Shown here: piece after piece, positions 59,797 to 64,000 of the stretch
Layout of the letters: each line of letters opens with the position of its first letter
Position numbering within the stretch: the first letter of the stretch is position 1
Assembly: GCF_018860855.1 (NCBI RefSeq)
Contig: NZ_JAHKQE010000041.1
Location: forward strand, 21,369-85,368
Length of the DNA stretch: 64,000 bases
Reading direction: 5' to 3'
Source of the DNA: Amphritea atlantica
GTDB taxonomy: Bacteria > Pseudomonadota > Gammaproteobacteria > Pseudomonadales > Balneatricaceae
Notes under the pieces: model-generated
The model's database searches: none
Told to the model about the DNA's origin: nothing
What the model saw: only the letters and a program-made list of their open reading frames with translations
Made by a program: the position numbers and the translations under genes

Positions 59797-60186
59797 GGTT
59801 AAGCTCCTAGTTTATTTACTTGAGATGATTAATCCGTCAGGTTAATAAAATTGACCGGAATAACCCCTTAATAGCAGGTGCTATGCCAAGTCTGATTAGT
59901 TCTTATAAATCAATAGCTTATTGTTGTTAATGAAATATAAGCACGGCATTCCTGTCGCTATAGGCCAGCTATGCTGTGGTGTTTTTTGATAACTAATTGA
60001 TTTTATTGGTTTTTAATTGTCTGCAGATAGAGACCAAGAGGGTTTGTGGCATATAACGGCTTTAAGCACGGAGCAGTAGGCCTGACTCTTGTGGGTGAAT
60101 TAAGCGTTACCAGTGTGATGTAGGTCTGACGAAATAGAGGCAAATATGAGTAGCGTTGCGTAAAGGGTTGGGGCGGATTGACGGGG

Positions 60187-60216
60187 AAAGTGATTAGCCG
60201 AGCAGCTAATCACTTT
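60187..60216. terminator. Hairpin downstream of the WD40-like gene
   Basis: AAAGTGATTAGC - CGAGCA - GCTAATCACTTT, a perfect 12-bp stem 35 nt past the stop of the minus-strand gene. There is no clear T-run. The rest of 59797-60250 has no gene; its left part carries the promoter of EF-hand copy 2. Confidence 0.6.
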
Positions 60217-60250
60217 GAAAAATATCAGAATGATGGGGTATCGTTGTGTG

Positions 60251-61231
60251 TTATTTCAGTTCGTTGATGATGCCGTTAGAGCCGATGGCATAATATTGGC
60301 CGTTCCCAAAACTAACGGCGTAGACGCCGGTACTGGTAGGACCATAGGGGTCGCGTTTATGGATATTCCAGCTACGTAACATCTCGCCGCTGCTGGTGCT
60401 CCATAGCTGAACCGAGCCGGAAGCTGTGCCGGTGAGTAATTGGCTGTTATCGGAAGAGAATCGGGCTGATAGAAAGCTGAGTCGTTTACCAAATAGATCG
60501 CTGTTATCCGACAGCGTATGTAATACCTTGCCGTCCAAGGCGCTCCAGATCACGGCGCGGTCTAAACTGCCGGAACTAAAGGCGAGCTGTTTGTTTGGTG
60601 AGAGAGCGACCGTATCGACGATATTGCCGAACTTAAGCTTGTGGATAACTTTGTTACTTTGGATATCCCATAGTTGGGCGTTATAAGCATCATCGCCGGT
60701 CAGTGCGATGAGTGCATCATCGCTAAGATCAACCGCTTTGACCCGAGCTTCATGACGGAAGGTTTGCATTACGCCACCCTGCTTGGCATTGAAATAGACG
60801 GCGGTATGGTCTGCTAAGCCTAGCAGTGCGTAATTGCCATTAGGGGATAGGTCCATTGCGAGAATCTCAGCCGGTGAGCTCCAGAAGCCCTCGGGTTGAC
60901 CATTACTGAGGTTCCACAGGACTAGATCTTGTTGTTCCGCCGTGGCGGCATAGAGTTCATCAGGCGAAAAGGCGCTGGCTGCAATTAAACTGTATTCGCC
61001 GGCTTTATGATTCCAGTTATACAGTCGCTCATGTTGCTTAACATTCCACAGGCTACCGCCATGATTAAATGAGCCAATGGTTGCATAAGTTGACTGTGGG
61101 GATAGGCTGGCTGAGTAGGCCCCTTGAAGTGCATACTCAACGTATTGGGTAGGATCATCATTATTACTGCAGCCGGTCAGTATTGTTGTGACCAGAAGGG
61201 CACAACCAACAGCACGAAACCTGTTTTCCAT
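60251..61231 (-). CDS. WD40-repeat-like lipoprotein
   Basis: A 326-aa lipoprotein (lipobox LTGC near residue 21). The mature part shows about six WD40-like blades (LWNVKQHERL, LVLWNLSNGQPEG, AQLWDIQSNKVIH, AVIWSALDGKVL, VQLWSTSSGEML), each with an S-P-N/D motif before it. Such beta-propellers serve as protein-binding platforms in the envelope. Partner unknown. It lies just downstream of rsd in the same direction, 42 nt apart. Confidence 0.88.
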   Translation of the reverse strand: MENRFRAVGCALLVTTILTGCSNNDDPTQYVEYALQGAYSASLSPQSTYATIGSFNHGGSLWNVKQHERLYNWNHKAGEYSLIAASAFSPDELYAATAEQQDLVLWNLSNGQPEGFWSSPAEILAMDLSPNGNYALLGLADHTAVYFNAKQGGVMQTFRHEARVKAVDLSDDALIALTGDDAYNAQLWDIQSNKVIHKLKFGNIVDTVALSPNKQLAFSSGSLDRAVIWSALDGKVLHTLSDNSDLFGKRLSFLSARFSSDNSQLLTGTASGSVQLWSTSSGEMLRSWNIHKRDPYGPTSTGVYAVSFGNGQYYAIGSNGIINELK

Positions 61232-61273
61232 AAAGTGTTCCTATCTATACTCTCAGTACAGGTTATTCCGGTC

Positions 61274-61756
61274 TTATGCTTGGGGTTCAGCAAATACTCG
61301 TTCACGGTGAGCGATATGAAGAATCTCAATCATTTTATCTTCGAGGGCAAAGCGTTCTTCGAGAGTTTCGCCCAAGGAAGAGAGTTGGCATGTCAGTTCA
61401 TACATCTCTTGCAGTGTTATCCCTTCAAAGCTGGAATAAATATCATTGAAGTCGAGCGCGGCATCAGTGCTGTTCTGAATATTAGGAAACAGTGCTTGAG
61501 CCTTTTCTAAGCTACCATCATTGAACTCGCTACCCTGTTTTAGTAGCTGCTCATAAACTTCAAAATGACCTGATGAGATATAGTCCATCATGAGTTGGCA
61601 GAATTCCTGAATTTTATCATTCAGTGTTTCCTGAACATTTTGTTGCGGCAGAGAAACAAAAAAGCTGATCAGTTTTTGACGTCCGTCGAGCCAGTTATCA
61701 ATAATGTCGCTCACACCTCCCCAGCGTTCCTGGGCATTACGGCATTTTTCTAGCAT
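61274..61756 (-). CDS. rsd: Regulator of sigma-70, Rsd/AlgQ
   Basis: A 160-aa Rsd/AlgQ protein. The opening MLEKCRNAQERWGGVSDIID then NWLDGRQKLISFFVSL, and FCQLMMDYISSGHFEVYEQL, are family hallmarks. Rsd binds sigma-70 region 4 and adjusts promoter use in stationary phase; AlgQ has extra roles in Pseudomonas. Length equals AlgQ. It is near gshA. Confidence 0.92.
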   Translation of the reverse strand: MLEKCRNAQERWGGVSDIIDNWLDGRQKLISFFVSLPQQNVQETLNDKIQEFCQLMMDYISSGHFEVYEQLLKQGSEFNDGSLEKAQALFPNIQNSTDAALDFNDIYSSFEGITLQEMYELTCQLSSLGETLEERFALEDKMIEILHIAHRERVFAEPQA

Positions 61757-62085
61757 AGCAGGCCTCCTTTAATGTTCAGCACTTGCTGTCTGAGTGCCTC
61801 AATACTAATCCTATCGTTGTGAAAGAGGCAATAGCCGAACCCTTTTCACTCATAGATAGCTAATCTTGATCATGTGGCGCTGATATTTTCTGCTAAAAAT
61901 GATACAACAGAAGAGTCTATAAACCTGTACGACCTTTTATTGTTGCGCTGTATGCGATTGAATCGGTTGACGGGGCAATGGGCGCTTATTGTTAAGCGTC
62001 CTTTGTTTGCTGGCGTTATGTTTTTATTTATTTCATTGTTTTCAGGTCAGAGGTGTTCTCTGATATTAGATAGGGAAACTTAAGC
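61757..62085. other. Spacer between divergent rsd and FliL-like genes
   Basis: 329 nt without a convincing gene. A 69-codon frame from GTG 61874 has no ribosome-binding site and looks like chance. The spacer must hold both divergent promoters. Confidence 0.5.
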
Positions 62086-62484
62086 ATGCTGAAACGTTTT
62101 TTGCTGGTATTGTTTTTGGGCGCAATGTTGCAGCCTGTCTGGGCAGCCGATGAGCCCTCAGCAGAGGATTATGTTAACTATATTGAACTGAAGCCCTTTG
62201 TTGCCAACTTTGTAAGTCCGGGTACTCTGCGGTTTTTGAAGTGTGAAATTACGATACAGGTGACCAGTGCAGCGGCTCACCATGCGGTGAATTATCATAT
62301 GGCGGAGATTCGCCATGAAGTTCTAATGCTATTGAGCTCTAAAACTGAAGAAGAGCTGAAAACCGTTGATAAGCAGCATATTCTTGCCCAAGAAGCGTTA
62401 GAAAAAGTGCAGCGGGTCTTATTGGCCGAGGAAGGGGAGGCCTATGTGGCCGATCTATTCTTTACGAGTTTTGTGTTGCAATAG
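62086..62484 (+). CDS. FliL-family protein
   Basis: A 132-aa protein with one N-terminal hydrophobic segment (FLLVLFLGAMLQPVWA), which may be a cleaved signal rather than a membrane anchor. The FliL-type domain (VNYIELKPFVANFVSPGTLR, FLKCEITIQVTS, AEIRHEVLMLLSSKTEEEL) is clear. FliL acts around flagellar stators, but no flagellar gene is near; this copy sits next to gshA as in related gammaproteobacteria. Role unknown. Confidence 0.85.
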   Translation: MLKRFLLVLFLGAMLQPVWAADEPSAEDYVNYIELKPFVANFVSPGTLRFLKCEITIQVTSAAAHHAVNYHMAEIRHEVLMLLSSKTEEELKTVDKQHILAQEALEKVQRVLLAEEGEAYVADLFFTSFVLQ

Positions 62485-62528
62485 AGACTAGTTCAACGCT
62501 GCTTTAAACCTATTTACGTTTGTAAAAC

Positions 62529-62564
62529 AAAAAAAGCCCTGCTGAGAATGCAGGGCTTTTTTTA
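62529..62564. terminator. Bidirectional terminator between FliL-like gene and gshA
   Basis: AAAAAGCCCTGC - TGAGAAT - GCAGGGCTTTTTTT, with A and T tracts on either side; ends both convergent genes. Confidence 0.93.
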
Positions 62565-62583
62565 TTTAGATCGACGTAAAAGA

Positions 62584-64000
62584 CTACTGTGCGAGATAGT
62601 TCGCTAGGTAAGTGTCGAAATCGATGGTGTCGCTCATCTCGATCTGCTGTTGCTCAGCAATAGAGATGAGGCTGAGGTCGTCAAGATACTGTTGCTGTTT
62701 TGCATCCAGCCCCATACGCGTAATCGTTTCTCGGTGCTGGCGGCTTTGTTGCATAATAAAGGCCTCATAGCTCAGCCCAGAGGTTTTCATCTGTTCGAGA
62801 ATTTGTGCGGATGGCGTCAATGAAGGGTCATCTAGCTTAGCTTGCTGAGCGCAGACCGCATCAGTGTAGCGGCTATCACCGGCTACTTTATCTAATACCG
62901 CCGCGGTTTTGCGAATGTCGCTCAGAATCTGCGAACCCCATTCGGGTACCGTGATGGGCTGATTATCTTTTGTCAGCATTAAGCCCGGGGCTCTTCCTTG
63001 GTTAACCACGAGGTTATTATTGCGGTTAATCAGTTCGCACTCATGGCTGTCGACATCGCTAGGGTCGGATAACAGGCAGGTGACCAAAAATGCATCGAGG
63101 AAATCGGCCTGTGGTTGGTCGATACCGACGGGGAGTAACGGGTTAATATCGGTGTTGCGTACTTCGATATATTCGACGCCGCGTTCCAGTAGGGCGTGTA
63201 CCGGTTTTTCGCCGGATAGCGCCACTCGTTTTGGCCGGATATCGCTGTAATATTCATTTTCTATTTGCAGAACATTACTGTTCAGCTGTTTGTAGCCCTG
63301 TTCGGTTTTTACCCCGATTTTCTCATAAGGCGGATAGGTTGTGTTGATAGCCTCAGTTAAGCTGTGAATATAGCTATCAAGATGGTTAAAGCAAATATTT
63401 AAAGCCGACTGGGCTTTGTTTGAATAACCTAAATCGCTCATGCGCAAAGAGGTGGCGTAGGGGCGGTAGAGGGTTTCTTCATCCCACTGCTCGAGGTCGT
63501 GTTCGCGGCCGCGCATAAAGCTGGCCGATAGCGCTGGCGAGGCACCAAACAGATAAAGCAATAACCAAGATGAGCGGCGGAAGTTGCGGATCAGTTTGAA
63601 ATACCCCGATGAGCGGAAAGCCTGTACGCTTTTTTGGCTTCCCTGAAGATCTCGCAAGATTGGCCAGAGCGATTCCGGCAGTGAAAAGTTGTAATGGATG
63701 CCGGCAATGGTTTGCATCATTTTGCCGTAGCGATGCTCTAAGCCTACCCGGTAGATATGCTTTAGACGGCCGACATTGGAGCTACCGAAGCGAGCAATCT
63801 GAATTGCGTCTTCATTATCGATATGACAAGGCATGCTGGCATTCCACAGCTCTTCATCGCCCAGATGCTGATAGGCATAGCAGTGCAGCTGCTTTAGGAA
63901 TTCAAGAGCCTCGGCGGATTTCGAAAACACTGGGGTAATGAACTCCAGTAGCGCTTCCGAATAATCGGTGGTGATATGGCTATGAGTCAGGGCAGCGCCA
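62584..64000 (-). CDS. gshA: Glutamate-cysteine ligase, partial
   Basis: The frame is open past GTG 63930 to the window edge, adding GAALTHSHITTDYSEALLEF then ITP, which matches the GshA N-terminal region; so the true start is off-window. RFGSSNVGRLKHIYRVGLEHRYG-type and MQTIAGIHYNFSLP motifs are diagnostic. The protein joins glutamate to cysteine using ATP, the first step in glutathione synthesis. The C-terminus (472 residues in the window) is intact. Confidence 0.95.
   Translation of the reverse strand, partial: GAALTHSHITTDYSEALLEFITPVFSKSAEALEFLKQLHCYAYQHLGDEELWNASMPCHIDNEDAIQIARFGSSNVGRLKHIYRVGLEHRYGKMMQTIAGIHYNFSLPESLWPILRDLQGSQKSVQAFRSSGYFKLIRNFRRSSWLLLYLFGASPALSASFMRGREHDLEQWDEETLYRPYATSLRMSDLGYSNKAQSALNICFNHLDSYIHSLTEAINTTYPPYEKIGVKTEQGYKQLNSNVLQIENEYYSDIRPKRVALSGEKPVHALLERGVEYIEVRNTDINPLLPVGIDQPQADFLDAFLVTCLLSDPSDVDSHECELINRNNNLVVNQGRAPGLMLTKDNQPITVPEWGSQILSDIRKTAAVLDKVAGDSRYTDAVCAQQAKLDDPSLTPSAQILEQMKTSGLSYEAFIMQQSRQHRETITRMGLDAKQQQYLDDLSLISIAEQQQIEMSDTIDFDTYLANYLAQ

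Noticed and set aside
61874-62083. 69-codon frame upstream of the FliL-like gene
   Set aside because: GTG start without ribosome-binding site, no conserved pattern, and it fills a divergent promoter region.

Overview
The window is chromosomal DNA of a marine-type gammaproteobacterium. The host genes (gshA, rsd/algQ, a FliL-like gene, aapJQMP, a YheS-type ABC-F protein, a YbaK-HDOD fusion) and moderate GC suggest an Oceanospirillales-like host; this placement is inference from gene content only. The left 37.8 kb is one transposable (Mu-like) prophage. The right 26 kb is host chromosome.

Prophage (1 to about 37817, right end off-window, transcribed mostly on the minus strand). Reading from its left end at 37817: a terminus starting TGTATTG with four CGGGA motifs spaced exactly 10 bp; an S24-type repressor on the plus strand; a divergent operator region; Ner; a small HTH protein; MuA-type transposase; MuB-type ATPase; six small early proteins plus a DUF3164 protein; HU; GemA; and a Mor/C activator. 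After a spacer with a 38-bp near-perfect palindrome and a broken plus-strand gene comes a membrane HerA-like ATPase with an SSB-like C-terminal tip. The late region follows: endolysin, holin, DksA-type zinc finger, DUF2730, small and large terminase, portal, gpF with a nuclease-like tail domain, gpG, a KAP NTPase cargo gene, protease I with a nested scaffold gene, decoration protein, major head protein gpT and head-tail proteins. The tail set is siphovirus-like (tube, tape measure, large repeat-bearing tip proteins, no sheath). The rightmost genes are Com, a D12-class adenine methyltransferase in place of Mom, and a partial pentapeptide-repeat membrane protein.

The most informative non-coding signal is a direct repeat, GTTWRA-N5-GTTAGA, upstream of the endolysin, protease I and KAP genes. 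At the first two it lies exactly 21 nt from an identical TAATCT -10 hexamer, as expected for Mor/C-activated late promoters. In both, the -10 lies inside a stem-loop that would block translation in read-through transcripts but would be incomplete in transcripts from the promoter itself. A similar translation-blocking stem abuts the methyltransferase start, recalling Com control of mom.

Host part: next to the phage lie a dispersed structured repeat (second copy near 45.1 kb) and a decayed IS5-family transposase. A five-gene catabolic operon follows (FAD oxidoreductase, BCCT transporter, two divergent enolase-superfamily enzymes, GntR regulator), probably for a betaine-like compound. Then come a Tsx/OmpK porin with an NCS2 purine permease, ggt, an aminoacyl-tRNA deacylase-like/HDOD protein, an ABC-F protein, a TIGR02444 protein, an FKBP lipoprotein, the aapJQMP amino-acid importer, two tandem EF-hand proteins, a WD40-like lipoprotein, rsd, a FliL-like gene and the 3' part of gshA.
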